Of a DNA stretch of 64,000 nt, positions 1-8,476 are shown in pieces. This stretch comes from Acidimicrobiia bacterium (GTDB taxonomy: Bacteria; Actinomycetota; Acidimicrobiia; Spongiisociales; UBA5794): the NCBI GenBank assembly GCA_041393965.1, contig JAWKJB010000001.1:310001-374000 (forward strand), in the 5' to 3' direction. The notes below the pieces were generated by a model that had not been told where the DNA came from, did not search any database, and saw only the letters and a list, made by a program, of their open reading frames with translations. How positions within the stretch are numbered: the stretch's first letter is position 1; each line of letters opens with the position of its first letter. The position numbers and the translations under genes were made by a program.

Positions 1-1853
1 TCCCGCCGGTCGAGCTCGGCAACCCGGATCTCGAATTCGTCCGATTCTTGGATCGCAATAGCGTCGCGTTCGGATGTCGCGTCGCGGAGCACCGCTGCGG
101 CATCCTCGCGCATCCGTTCAGCCTCCACCCGGGCCGCCTCGATGAGCTCCTCTGCCGCTGCCTCGGCCTCGCTGATCACGGTCGCTGCCGCCGATGCGAT
201 GCCTGCCTCGTCACTTTCCCCGTCTCCCTGCGCGGCACCCGCCTCCGCGACGATCTGTTCCGCGCGCTCCGTCGCTTCGGCGATCATCTTGTCCACGCGC
301 TCCTGTGCCTCCGCGAGCTCGGCACCTGCCGCCTCTTTGGCTTCGGCGATGGCAGCAACTTCGGCGCGTTCTTCCTCAAGTTTCGCCTGCAATGCCTCGG
401 CCTCGGCGTTCATCGACTCTCTGAGCGTGGCGATCTCCTGCTTGATCTCCTCAAGGTCGGCCTCAGCGGTGGACCGTGCGGCCTCCTGTGCTTCGTGTTC
501 GGCGGCCTTGCGCTCCTCAGCGGCAGCGAGATCGTCTTGAACCGATGCGACGGCAGCTGCGACGGCGTCCGCCTGTTCCTTCCGCTCTTCGATGGTCGCC
601 TCGAGCGCGGCGATCGCAGCTTTGAGCTCATCGTGCTGCTCGTGGGCTTCGGCGTCGGCAGCAGAGGCCCGTTCCTTGGCTTCGGCGAGTAGAGCCTCTG
701 CCTCGTCACGCTTTCGGGCCGCCTCGTCACGGAACTCCTGTGCTTCCTCCCTGAGCGCCTCTGCGCCTTCACGGGCGGACGCGAGCGCCTCGGCGGCGTC
801 TTCCTCAGCTTTGGCAGCCATCGCGGCAAGTTGCTCGAGCTCGGCTTCGCGCAGCACGATCTCAGCGCTGCGCGCCTCGGCAGCAGCTTCAGCGTTCTTG
901 AGCAGCGTTTCGGCCTCCGACTTGATCGTCTCGGCCTCGGCGCGGGCTTCTTCGAGCATCGCCTCACTTGCCGCCGCAGCCTCCGCGACGAGCTCTTCGC
1001 GCCGCGCCCCGGTTGCGTCGTCGGCAAGCTGAACGAGTTCCTGCGCCTGCTCCTCGGCTTTGTCGATCGTGCCTTTGGCTTGCTGGTCGGCCTGGTCGAT
1101 CCGGTGTTGAGCCTCCGCGTCGGCTTGTTCAAGCCGCCGTTTCACCTCTGCGTCGGCTTGGTCGATCCTGCGTTGCGCCTCTTCCTCGGCACGAGCCGTG
1201 GCCGCGGTCGCCTCGACGAGCTCCCGGTTCAGTCGGTCGCTGATGGATGCCGCGGCCGCCTCGGCCGACGCGATGATCTCCTTCGCTTTGATTTCGGCGG
1301 CTGCGATGGCAAACACCTCGTCACCTGAAGGTGCTCCCGCCGCGGACTGAAGCTCTTCGACCTGCTTCGCGAGCCGGTCCCGCTCTGCCGTGACGAGCTT
1401 GAGCTGCTCCATGTCGGCAGCTTCGACACGGGCAATCTCTGCCGCCTTCTCCTCAGCGGCCTTGACGATGTCTGCCGCCTGTGACCTCGCCGTCGCAAGG
1501 ATCTCTTCGGTCTCGCCGGTCGGTGCGCCGATCACGAGGGCGTTCTGACGCGCCTCTTCTTCGATCTCGGTCGCCTGCTTGCGCGCACGCTCGAGGATCC
1601 GGTCCTTCGCGTCGAGCACGGCGACGATCGCAGCGTCGACGGACTGGTTCTGTTCTTCCTTGAGCTTCGCAAGCTCGTACTCGGCCTGTTCGAGGCGCAC
1701 GCTTGCGTCCTGGGCACGCAGCGACAGGTCGCGGTACTGGGCGTCGACTTTGCGGAGGTACTCTCGCACCTCGTCTCGGTCGTAGCCCTTCCGCACAAGG
1801 GTGAACTCACGCCGTTCGAGTTCGTCCGGTACATCTTTTCCGATGATCGACAC
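1..1853 (-). CDS. DivIVA-domain coiled-coil protein (3' end outside window)
   Basis: The frame is open from a GTG at 1851-1853 to the window edge, so at least 617 residues are seen and the C-terminus is missing. The first 35 residues contain ELERREFTLVRKGYDRDEVR and then EYLRKVD, the DivIVA N-terminal signature (a short helix followed by a GYD-x-x-EV motif). Almost everything after it is Ala/Glu/Arg/Lys-rich heptad sequence (for example AEAKERASAADAEAHEQ), a very long coiled coil. DivIVA proteins bind curved membrane at poles and septa and organise growth or division in Actinomycetota; this one is far longer than Wag31. The GTG start is chosen because it sits just before the DivIVA motif. A plain cytoskeletal or Scy/FilP-like scaffold is the alternative. 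The Arg/Ser-rich frames on the other strand are shadows of this coiled coil. Confidence 0.85.
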   Translation of the reverse strand, partial: MSIIGKDVPDELERREFTLVRKGYDRDEVREYLRKVDAQYRDLSLRAQDASVRLEQAEYELAKLKEEQNQSVDAAIVAVLDAKDRILERARKQATEIEEEARQNALVIGAPTGETEEILATARSQAADIVKAAEEKAAEIARVEAADMEQLKLVTAERDRLAKQVEELQSAAGAPSGDEVFAIAAAEIKAKEIIASAEAAAASISDRLNRELVEATAATARAEEEAQRRIDQADAEVKRRLEQADAEAQHRIDQADQQAKGTIDKAEEQAQELVQLADDATGARREELVAEAAAASEAMLEEARAEAETIKSEAETLLKNAEAAAEARSAEIVLREAELEQLAAMAAKAEEDAAEALASAREGAEALREEAQEFRDEAARKRDEAEALLAEAKERASAADAEAHEQHDELKAAIAALEATIEERKEQADAVAAAVASVQDDLAAAEERKAAEHEAQEAARSTAEADLEEIKQEIATLRESMNAEAEALQAKLEEERAEVAAIAEAKEAAGAELAEAQERVDKMIAEATERAEQIVAEAGAAQGDGESDEAGIASAAATVISEAEAAAEELIEAARVEAERMREDAAAVLRDATSERDAIAIQESDEFEIRVAELDRR

Positions 1854-2032
1854 GCAGGATTCTCAACAGTTCGTTGGCTGCACAGTTCGCTACTCAAGTT
1901 GTCGGCCTGTTGGTGTCGACCCTTTAAGGGAAGGCACCCAGTTACGGAAGAAAAACGCGAAGGGTCATTTGCCCCGATCGCGCCCGCGACCGCCCACCAA
2001 GTGTGGTCCCGAATCGTGACTTGTCAACCGAT

Positions 2033-3559
2033 TCAGACAGCAGCCACGATCGAGGGGTCGAGACCAGGGAAGGTCTGCATGTACGCCACGCGCTCGGCCT
2101 TGAGCCTCTCCACAAGGTCGGTGTATTCGTCCCTGCGACCCTGCCGCTGATACATGAGCCTCGGCTGGAGCAGGTCGGGATCGTCGAATCCGGGAAGGTC
2201 CTCGGCCACGAGGTAGCCGAAGTCGGGGTCCTCGACCCACGAAATCGACCCCGAGACGAACCCTTCGATGACAGCACTCGAGTGCCTGATCTTCACCTTC
2301 TTGGAGCGCTCGTCACCTTCGGGGCCGCCGACCCGACCCGTGTTCAGGACATAGACCTCGAGGTCGGGCATGGTGTCGAGCAACTCGAGGAAGCGGTTCC
2401 CCATCAGCGCATCGTTGTCGAAGAAGAACGGGTTCGTGCCCGGTACCCGCAGACTCCTGCCAGCCTCGGCCTTGCCACCCGCACTCGTTCCGATGGTTTC
2501 CCCGAGCATGAAGTAGGCCGCCGCCTGTTCGCGCTTGAGCTTGGCGATCGCAGGCACGATCGTCTGATTGCGGTTGAGCATCAGGATGTAGTCGGCTGTG
2601 GGAAGACCCCGAGGATCACGGTGGCGAATGTTCGCGAGCGGGAAGGTCGACCTCCCGTTACGGGTATCCGAATCGTTGAAGAAATCGACCTTCCCTTCGG
2701 GAGACACCCATGTGTTCTCAAGCCACGCGTCGGGCCGGGTCGTGCCCCCGTAGATGGTTGGCTCGTCGTGCGGGTCGAGCCCGAAGGTCTTCGCGAAGCA
2801 GCCGTTCTCGGATGCGTAGACCACGCCTCCGGCGAACAACGCGTTGAAGTCGTCCTGAACAGGGAGGGATCCGAGCTGCTGTCGGAAGGTTGTCGTCGTC
2901 TTGCCAGTCCCCGACAGGCCGAGCATCAACGCGACCTTCTCCTCGCCGTCGACATCAGGGAAGACCTTCAGACCGGAGTGCAGGGCGAGACCACCCCGCT
3001 CGTACACGAGGTGATTCCACATGCGTAGCCCGCCCATCTTGGACTCACCGAAATAGTCGGAACCGATCACCCGCGTCACATAGTTGTCGTGATCGACGAG
3101 GATCAACCGGTCATCCGGCTTGCCAGGCGCCATGAGGCCGGGCGTGTAGATGACGGTGAACTCCGGGCTCCATGCATCGTCCTTCGGGAAGAACAGCTGC
3201 TGCTGCATGGCAGGGATGTTGGCCTGAGTCTTCTCCATGTACAGCCTCGAACCCGTCCTGAACGCGGGATCGGGCCCGATGTAGCCCTCGATGAGAATCA
3301 TGTCCTTGGCGGCGATGTATGCGTCCTGCTTGGCCGCCCACTCGTTGTACTCGGCGCGGCCCATACGGTTCTTGTGGTTCTCGACCTCGGTGATGAAGAA
3401 GGTCGAGCCCGCGAGGCGCGCTTTGACATCTGCCTTGTAGTTGATGTTGTCGAACTCCGTGACCGTGATGTTCGACATGTATTCCTCGACCCATGCCCGC
3501 ATCTCCTGCTGGGTTGGGTTCACTGCAACCGACGCTGCAGGGGGAAGCTGGGAATCCAC
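2033..3559 (-). CDS. pckA: Phosphoenolpyruvate carboxykinase (ATP)
   Basis: Converts oxaloacetate plus ATP to phosphoenolpyruvate, CO2 and ADP, the entry step of gluconeogenesis, in the cytosol. At about 508 residues it is slightly short for the ATP-dependent family. The kinase P-loop GLSGTGKTTTT lies near residue 211 and is followed by the conserved ENGCFAKTFGLD block; the DFNALFAGG region and the RSTFPLANI segment are also family-typical. The GTG at 3557-3559 is preferred over an in-frame start 24 bases upstream because a strong GAGGAGG ribosome site stands just before it. The neighbouring FbaB and phosphohexomutase genes lie on the same strand upstream, which groups gluconeogenic enzymes, although a hairpin separates it from fbaB. 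Confidence 0.95.
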   Translation of the reverse strand: MDSQLPPAASVAVNPTQQEMRAWVEEYMSNITVTEFDNINYKADVKARLAGSTFFITEVENHKNRMGRAEYNEWAAKQDAYIAAKDMILIEGYIGPDPAFRTGSRLYMEKTQANIPAMQQQLFFPKDDAWSPEFTVIYTPGLMAPGKPDDRLILVDHDNYVTRVIGSDYFGESKMGGLRMWNHLVYERGGLALHSGLKVFPDVDGEEKVALMLGLSGTGKTTTTFRQQLGSLPVQDDFNALFAGGVVYASENGCFAKTFGLDPHDEPTIYGGTTRPDAWLENTWVSPEGKVDFFNDSDTRNGRSTFPLANIRHRDPRGLPTADYILMLNRNQTIVPAIAKLKREQAAAYFMLGETIGTSAGGKAEAGRSLRVPGTNPFFFDNDALMGNRFLELLDTMPDLEVYVLNTGRVGGPEGDERSKKVKIRHSSAVIEGFVSGSISWVEDPDFGYLVAEDLPGFDDPDLLQPRLMYQRQGRRDEYTDLVERLKAERVAYMQTFPGLDPSIVAAV

Positions 3560-3627
3560 TCGTCCTCCTCGACGATTTCCCAAATAGGTTACGGAGCCCG
3601 GCGCTCAGCAACCAATCGGGGCCATCC

Positions 3628-3653
3628 ACCGTTGGCGGTTGACTGCCAACGGT
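3628..3653 (-). terminator. Hairpin between fbaB and pckA
   Basis: A perfect inverted repeat, ACCGTTGGC and GCCAACGGT, with an 8-base loop lies 6 bases after the end of the fbaB reading frame and before the pckA ribosome site. There is no T-run, so this is either a U-poor terminator or an attenuating and mRNA-stabilising hairpin at the fbaB 3' end. Confidence 0.55.
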
Positions 3654-3658
3654 TCACA

Positions 3659-4705
3659 TCACGCAACCGTGATGTCATCGGACAGGTACACATCTTGGAT
3701 CGCGTTGAGCAACTCGATGCCCTCGGCCCTCGAGCGCTGAAAGGCCTTCCTGCCGGAGATGAGGCCCGTTCCCCCGGCTCGCTTGTTGATCACCGCAGTC
3801 GTCACGGCCTGTGCAAGATCACCGGCACCCGACGACGCCCCACCCGAGTTGATGAGACCCTGGCGTCCCATGTAGTTGTTGACGACCTGCCATCGTGTCA
3901 GGTCGATCGGATGGTCCGTCGTCAGCTTGTCGTAGACGGCGGCATGGGTGCGACCGAACCCGACCGCGCCGTAACCGTTGTTCGACTCGGGTTGCTTCTG
4001 CTTGATGATGTCGGCCTGAATCGTCACACCGAGGTGATTCGCCTGACCGGTCAGGTCGGCCGATGCTTCGTGGTTGGTTCCATCGACGGTGAAGTCCGAG
4101 TTGCGCAGGTAGCACCACAAGACGGTGAACATGCCGAGCTCGTGGGCTCGTTCGAAGGCTTCGGCGACCTCGACGATCTGGCGATCCGCCTCGAGGGATC
4201 CGAAGTAGATCGTCGCCCCAACGCCGGCTGCGCCGAGATTCCAGGCCTCGTCGGGTGACCCGAACATGATCTGGTCGTAAGTGGCGGGATAGGTCAGCAA
4301 CTCGTTGTGGTTGAGCTTGACGATGTACGGAATACGGTGTGCGTACCGGCGTGAAGTCGCCGCAAGCACACCGAAGGTCGACGCGACCGCGTTGCAGCCC
4401 CCTTCGATGGCGAGTTCGACGATGTTGGAGGGATCGAAGTAGTCGGGGTTCGGTGCGAAGCTCGCGGCACCCGAGTGTTCGATGCCCTGGTCGACAGGGA
4501 GAATCGACACATAGCCGGTTCCACCGAGGCGGCCCGCGTCGAACAACCGCTGGAGATTGCCGAGGGTCCTTGCGTTGCGATTTGAATCGACAAGGACGCG
4601 CTCGATGAAGTCGGGACCGGGGAGGTGCAGCCGATCTTTCGAGATCGCGGGTTGATGGGAAAGTAGCGAGTCGGCTTGGTCGCCGAGTAGTGACCGGAGA
4701 TCCAT
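3659..4705 (-). CDS. fbaB: Fructose-bisphosphate aldolase class I (FbaB/DhnA type)
   Basis: Schiff-base aldolase that cleaves or forms fructose 1,6-bisphosphate. The 348-residue protein matches the E. coli FbaB family along its length: ILPVDQGIEH near the N-terminus, ADIIKQKQPE, then YMGRQGLINSGGA and a C-terminal AVINKRAGGTGLISGRKAF phosphate-binding region ending in QDVYLSDDITVA. The lysine of the ADIIKQK segment is a candidate catalytic residue, but I have not assigned it firmly. A GAGGAGA ribosome site precedes the ATG. It is followed by pckA on the same strand, suggesting a gluconeogenic context, with a hairpin in the 99-base gap. I saw no class II aldolase in this window. Confidence 0.95.
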   Translation of the reverse strand: MDLRSLLGDQADSLLSHQPAISKDRLHLPGPDFIERVLVDSNRNARTLGNLQRLFDAGRLGGTGYVSILPVDQGIEHSGAASFAPNPDYFDPSNIVELAIEGGCNAVASTFGVLAATSRRYAHRIPYIVKLNHNELLTYPATYDQIMFGSPDEAWNLGAAGVGATIYFGSLEADRQIVEVAEAFERAHELGMFTVLWCYLRNSDFTVDGTNHEASADLTGQANHLGVTIQADIIKQKQPESNNGYGAVGFGRTHAAVYDKLTTDHPIDLTRWQVVNNYMGRQGLINSGGASSGAGDLAQAVTTAVINKRAGGTGLISGRKAFQRSRAEGIELLNAIQDVYLSDDITVA

Positions 4706-4771
4706 CGGATGCTCTCCTCTGTGGTTGTCGTCGTGTGTTCCATTATCGCGGACTCGGGCGGTGAGCGGATC

Positions 4772-6493
4772 TCACGATTCGATCGTTGCTCTCATCCGGT
4801 CTGCGAGATCGTTGGCGGTGTCCGTCGCCTCTTTCGCAAGCACCGCTGCTGCGCCCATCCAGTCGCCGCAGGCGGGGAACGGCGTGTCGAGGTCGATGTA
4901 GATCTTCAGCTTCGGCTCGGTGCCGCTCGGGCGGGCGAGGATCCTTCCGGACGGTTCGAGGCCGAACTCGATGAGGTTCGTGGCGCCAAGGTAGCGGGGG
5001 CGTTCGTCGGCGTGTTCGAGGAAGTCCGTTATGGCGGTGATTCTGCGACCGCCAAGCGTTCGCGGGGGGTCGGTGCGCAGGCCATCCATGGCCGCCGCAA
5101 TGCGTTGAACGCCGTCGACGCCCTCTGTTCGCAGGGAAACCTGATCCGACACGCTGATCCCGTATGCGCGGAAAAGGTCGCCAACGAGATCCAGCACCGT
5201 CTTGCCTTCGGAGCGGGCGACCGCGGCCATCAGGGCGAACGCGAGCGCTGCCGAGATGCCGTCCTTGTCCCGAACGGTGGTTCCGACGGAGTAGCCGAGT
5301 GCCTCCTCGTAGCCGAGCGCGAGAACACCGACATCGTCCCGTTGGAGATCGAGTGCGGCATTCCAGATCCACTTGAATCCTGTCAGGCTTCGGGCCCAGG
5401 TCGCTCCGTGGGCCTCGGCAACCTTGCCGAGGAGCGGCGACGACACCACGGAGTTGACCACCGTTGCCCGCGACGGGTCAGGATGGTGCGACAGGAGGAA
5501 TTCGGCGAGAAGACAACCGATCTGGTTGCCTGTCAAGGGCCGCCAGACCCCTCCGGGATCGGGTACCGACACTCCGAGCCTGTCGGTGTCAGGGTCGTTC
5601 GCGATGACGAGGTCTGCGTCGATGGCGGAAGCGAGGTCGTGAGCGAGGTCCAGGGTTCCCGGTTCCTCCGGATTGGGGAACGCCACGGTCGGAAAGGTCC
5701 CGTCCGGAGCAAACTGGCGTGCCACGGGGGTGACCTGCTTGAAGCCGAAGCTCCTCAGTGCCTCGGTCACGAACTTGCCTCCAACGCCGTGGAGCGGCGT
5801 GTACACGATCGACAGCGTGCGGTCACCCGTGAGACCCGGCAGGGTCGTTGCAACATTGTGGAGGTAGCCGTCAAAGAGCTCCGGTCCGATCGCGGTTGCC
5901 TCGGGGTGACCGAAGGGATCAGCGGCACGCGGGACACCGTTGGCTGGTCCGATCTGCTCGATCTGTTCGGCGATCTGTGTATCCGTCGGGGCGATGATCT
6001 GGATGCCGTTGCTTGCGTACACCTTGTAGCCATTGTCGGCGGGCGGGTTGTGGCTGGCCGTGATGACGATCGAAGCACATGCCCCGGCCGTGAGGCCTGC
6101 ATAGGCGACGAGCGGAGTCGGCGTCGGATCCGCGAAGTATCTCACCATGAATCCGGCAGCGACGAGCACGCCAATCGTGTCCTCCATGAACGCCGACGAT
6201 GAGGGGCGCGCATCCCTTCCGACGACGACGAGTCGGTCGCCGGGGGGGACGGTGGCCGCGAGATGTGCGGCGAGGCCGGCCGTCGTGCGGATCACCACCG
6301 CGCGATTCATCCGATTCGGGCCCGCTTCGACCGCCCCGCGTATGCCGGCCGTACCGAAACGAAGGGTGCCAGCCATGCGATCGACGAGGGTCGGAAGGTC
6401 ATGGCTCGCGACGATCGCCGCGAGCTCGGCCCGTGTCTGCGGGTCGGGATCGCCAGCAATCCACTGCTCGGCGGCGTGCTCGAGGTCGTTCAT
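4772..6493 (-). CDS. Phosphoglucomutase/phosphomannomutase (alpha-D-phosphohexomutase)
   Basis: Interconverts hexose 1- and 6-phosphates. The 573-residue length fits the large PgcA/PMM type. Visible landmarks are the phosphoserine loop TASHNP (residues 145-150, Ser147), the metal-binding DPDTDR (residues 300-305), the sugar-binding GYEEALGY near residue 385 and a C-terminal RPSGTEPKLKIY phosphate-binding loop. All four domains are therefore intact. A TAGCCT -10 box at 6501-6506 ends 7 bases before the ATG and no ribosome site is seen, so the transcript is probably leaderless. Whether glucose or mannose phosphate (or both) is the substrate cannot be told from the sequence. Confidence 0.93.
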   Translation of the reverse strand: MNDLEHAAEQWIAGDPDPQTRAELAAIVASHDLPTLVDRMAGTLRFGTAGIRGAVEAGPNRMNRAVVIRTTAGLAAHLAATVPPGDRLVVVGRDARPSSSAFMEDTIGVLVAAGFMVRYFADPTPTPLVAYAGLTAGACASIVITASHNPPADNGYKVYASNGIQIIAPTDTQIAEQIEQIGPANGVPRAADPFGHPEATAIGPELFDGYLHNVATTLPGLTGDRTLSIVYTPLHGVGGKFVTEALRSFGFKQVTPVARQFAPDGTFPTVAFPNPEEPGTLDLAHDLASAIDADLVIANDPDTDRLGVSVPDPGGVWRPLTGNQIGCLLAEFLLSHHPDPSRATVVNSVVSSPLLGKVAEAHGATWARSLTGFKWIWNAALDLQRDDVGVLALGYEEALGYSVGTTVRDKDGISAALAFALMAAVARSEGKTVLDLVGDLFRAYGISVSDQVSLRTEGVDGVQRIAAAMDGLRTDPPRTLGGRRITAITDFLEHADERPRYLGATNLIEFGLEPSGRILARPSGTEPKLKIYIDLDTPFPACGDWMGAAAVLAKEATDTANDLADRMRATIES

Positions 6494-6538
6494 GACGCGG
6501 AGGCTACCGACGAGTCATTTCGACGAAACATTCGCGCA

Positions 6539-7048
6539 TCATGACTCGGTACGCGTTCGGTACTGATCGTAGATTTCGCCGCTTCTCCGACGCGCATAGT
6601 CGTACACGACATGCGTCCCGGCGAGATGGTCATGCCAGCCTTGGCGTTCGTCGTCGACGAGGACCCACACATAGCCGAGCCAGAACACCACGGCCGACAC
6701 CACATACCCGAAGTAGCGAACGATCGAACGCCAGAGCGATGGAGGCGTACCGTCGCTTCCGATCACCTTGAGACCCATGAACCACTTTCCGATGGTGCGA
6801 CCCGTGAGGGACCACAGCATGATGAAGTAGGCGCCCACGATGACGGGAATCATCCAGACATAGATGACGGTCATCGCGATGTTCGGGGTGAAGCCCATGC
6901 TCTCGATCGCGGAGTCGACGAGGGCGGCAACGCCACCCCCGACGCCGACGATGCCCGCGATCACGGCGAGGTCGGCGATGTAGGCGAACATCCTCGATAC
7001 GAACCCTGCTGCCCGGTCTTGGAGGATGTGGTAGTCGTCCCGCTTCAC
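6539..7048 (-). CDS. RDD family membrane protein
   Basis: A 169-residue protein with an RDD-type architecture: a cytoplasmic N-terminus with AGFVSRMFAYIADLAVI (the first helix preceded by an Arg and followed by D), then hydrophobic helices around residues 25-45, 55-80 and 105-130, and GRTIGKWFMGLKVIGSDG, the family's central motif. The role of RDD proteins is poorly defined; some are linked to Na+ or compatible-solute transport. The start ATG overlaps the stop of the upstream unknown gene by four bases (ATGA), so the two are translationally coupled. Confidence 0.85.
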   Translation of the reverse strand: MKRDDYHILQDRAAGFVSRMFAYIADLAVIAGIVGVGGGVAALVDSAIESMGFTPNIAMTVIYVWMIPVIVGAYFIMLWSLTGRTIGKWFMGLKVIGSDGTPPSLWRSIVRYFGYVVSAVVFWLGYVWVLVDDERQGWHDHLAGTHVVYDYARRRSGEIYDQYRTRTES

Positions 7049-7716
7049 GGCGCGTCCGTGACGGGCAGGGGTGGAACACCTCTCGGCTTCCGGCCGACGA
7101 GTCGACGGAAGATACCCTCGGCGAGACCGTCGGCCGCCGCTCCGGTCTCGCGAAGCTCCCTCACGGCCGATCCGGTGATCCCAAGCGTCTGCTCCCGAAC
7201 GAGTTCCCCGAGTTCGTCGGATGTGCCGAGGTACCCGACGACACCATCAATGGACTGCTCGAACACTCCGACGGCGAGTACCCGGCCGCGCGCGTACTCG
7301 CCCACACCCACGGCGGCGAGGCGATCGCGTTCACGCAGGATCGCTTCGCGTGTTGGCTTGGTCAGCCCGTCGACGAACGAAGTGACCCCTGTCTCTGCTG
7401 CAACGAACGCCACCGTGTTCCACGCAACCCCGACGGCTCGCGCCATCGGGCGTGTTGCTGTGGCCCGCGCGACCGTACGCGCCACCGAGGGCATCTCGGA
7501 TACCCAGCCGATCATCGCCATCAGGCTCGGATTGGCACGAATGGGCCCGATCGCTACCGATGCGGGGTCGCTTTCGGCCTGATCGATCGCCTCTGCAATC
7601 GTCATCAGGCGTTCGACGCCCTCACCGATCCCGCCGACGATGAGGCGGACAAGGGTCTTGTGGACTGCATCGGGCTCGCTGTATCGACCCGTTTCCGGCA
7701 GCTGATGACTCGTCAT
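7045..7716 (-). CDS. Conserved hypothetical protein upstream of RDD gene
   Basis: I do not recognise this 223-residue protein. It is Ala/Val-rich with a mildly hydrophobic middle (residues about 70-125), an internal RTVARATATRPMARAVG segment, and a basic C-terminus with IFRRLVGRKPRG. No catalytic motif or signal peptide is clear; a peripheral membrane association is possible. It is coupled to the RDD protein by an ATGA overlap, so a joint function is likely. A TAGGGT -10 box at 7724-7729, seven bases before the ATG, supports both the start and leaderless transcription. Confidence 0.7.
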   Translation of the reverse strand: MTSHQLPETGRYSEPDAVHKTLVRLIVGGIGEGVERLMTIAEAIDQAESDPASVAIGPIRANPSLMAMIGWVSEMPSVARTVARATATRPMARAVGVAWNTVAFVAAETGVTSFVDGLTKPTREAILRERDRLAAVGVGEYARGRVLAVGVFEQSIDGVVGYLGTSDELGELVREQTLGITGSAVRELRETGAAADGLAEGIFRRLVGRKPRGVPPLPVTDAP

Positions 7717-7840
7717 GGCGAGAACCCTACCGGCTCCGAGACCTCAGGTCACGGGTCGAGATCACAGGCCGACACCGGCCGTTCGCCGATATACTCGCCG
7801 GGCCGTAGCCGGTCCGGGTCGATACAATGGCGGGCGCCCA

Positions 7841-7913
7841 GCCCCCATCGTCCAGAGGCCTAGGACTCCGCCCTTTCAAGGCGGCAACGGGGATTCGAAT
7901 TCCCCTGGGGGCA
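7841..7913 (+). tRNA. tRNA-Glu (UUC)
   Basis: Seventy-three bases fold as a cloverleaf: acceptor GCCCCCA with TGGGGGC and discriminator A, anticodon stem CCGCC/GGCGG enclosing CTTTCAA with anticodon TTC, and T arm GGGGA-TTCGAAT-TCCCC. The 3' CCA is not encoded. It heads a cluster of three tRNA genes. Confidence 0.95.
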
Positions 7914-7919
7914 CAACGC

Positions 7920-7994
7920 GGGGGCGTGGTGAAGCCTGGAGTTCACGCCGGCCTGTCAAGCCGGAGGTCGCGGGTTCAAATCCCGTCGCTCCCG
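7920..7994 (+). tRNA. tRNA-Asp (GUC)
   Basis: Starts six bases after tRNA-Glu. Acceptor GGGGGCG pairs with CGCTCCC (one G-T), the D stem is GTGA/TCAC, the anticodon stem is CCGGC/GCCGG around CTGTCAA (anticodon GTC), and the T arm is GCGGG-TTCAAAT-CCCGT. Discriminator is G. Unlike its neighbours it encodes the 3' CCA (7995-7997). Confidence 0.95.
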
Positions 7995-8054
7995 CCATAT
8001 TTGTACGCCTTGATCGTCGGTTGCTGGTCACACCGGCCAGGGATCGAGGTGCTT

Positions 8055-8127
8055 GGTCAGGTAGCTCAGTTGGTAGAGCACTGGTCTGAAAAACCAGGGG
8101 TCGGCGGTTCGAGACCGCCCCTGACCA
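8055..8127 (+). tRNA. tRNA-Phe (GAA)
   Basis: Acceptor GGTCAGG/CCTGACC, D stem GCTC/GAGC, anticodon stem CTGGT/ACCAG around CTGAAAA (anticodon GAA), T arm GGCGG-TTCGAGA-CCGCC, discriminator A, CCA not encoded. Third gene of the cluster, after a 60-base spacer. Confidence 0.95.
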
Positions 8128-8221
8128 CCGGATTCGTGCGGACGCTCGAATCCTCGTCCCACCGACATCCACTACTGTCCGGATGCGTTCCGGTGACCGG
8201 TGCTCTTGCTACCTTCCCGTC

Positions 8222-8467
8222 ATGACCCCCGACGAACGCGAAGAGCCGTTCCCCGGATTCGTCGAGGATGGTGACCGCTTCGACCGCCCGGTCCCGAGCC
8301 GGCGGGTGCGCAAGGTCATCCGATCGATCGCCGCTCTCGTCCTCGCCTCGATGCTCGCCGCGGCCGGAACACCGATCAGCTGGGTATCGATCGCCACGGC
8401 CGTCCTGATGTTCCTCATCTGGACCGAACTGTGGTCACCGCATCGTCACGACGACGATGTGATTTGA
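8222..8467 (+). CDS. Small two-helix membrane protein, unknown
   Basis: An 81-residue protein: an acidic N-terminus (MTPDEREEPFPGFVEDGD), a basic stretch SRRVRKVIR, then two hydrophobic helices (about residues 37-52 and 54-70) and a His/Asp tail HRHDDDVI. No family recognised. An in-frame start 39 bases upstream is less likely because a TACCTT -10 box at 8210-8215 ends six bases before this ATG, predicting a leaderless message. It is convergent with the malic enzyme gene, with ten bases between them. Confidence 0.65.
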   Translation: MTPDEREEPFPGFVEDGDRFDRPVPSRRVRKVIRSIAALVLASMLAAAGTPISWVSIATAVLMFLIWTELWSPHRHDDDVI

Positions 8468-8476
8468 GGCTCCACT

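Noticed and set aside
48..1328. Several plus-strand and minus-strand frames rich in Ala/Ser/Arg opposite the DivIVA-like gene
   Set aside because: They are shadow frames of a repetitive GAG/GCC-rich coiled coil. The minus-strand frame with DivIVA motif and coherent heptads explains the sequence.
2003..6202. Long plus-strand frames opposite pckA, fbaB and the phosphohexomutase
   Set aside because: They are antisense to genes with clear catalytic motifs and contain no recognisable domain; high GC makes long antisense frames common.
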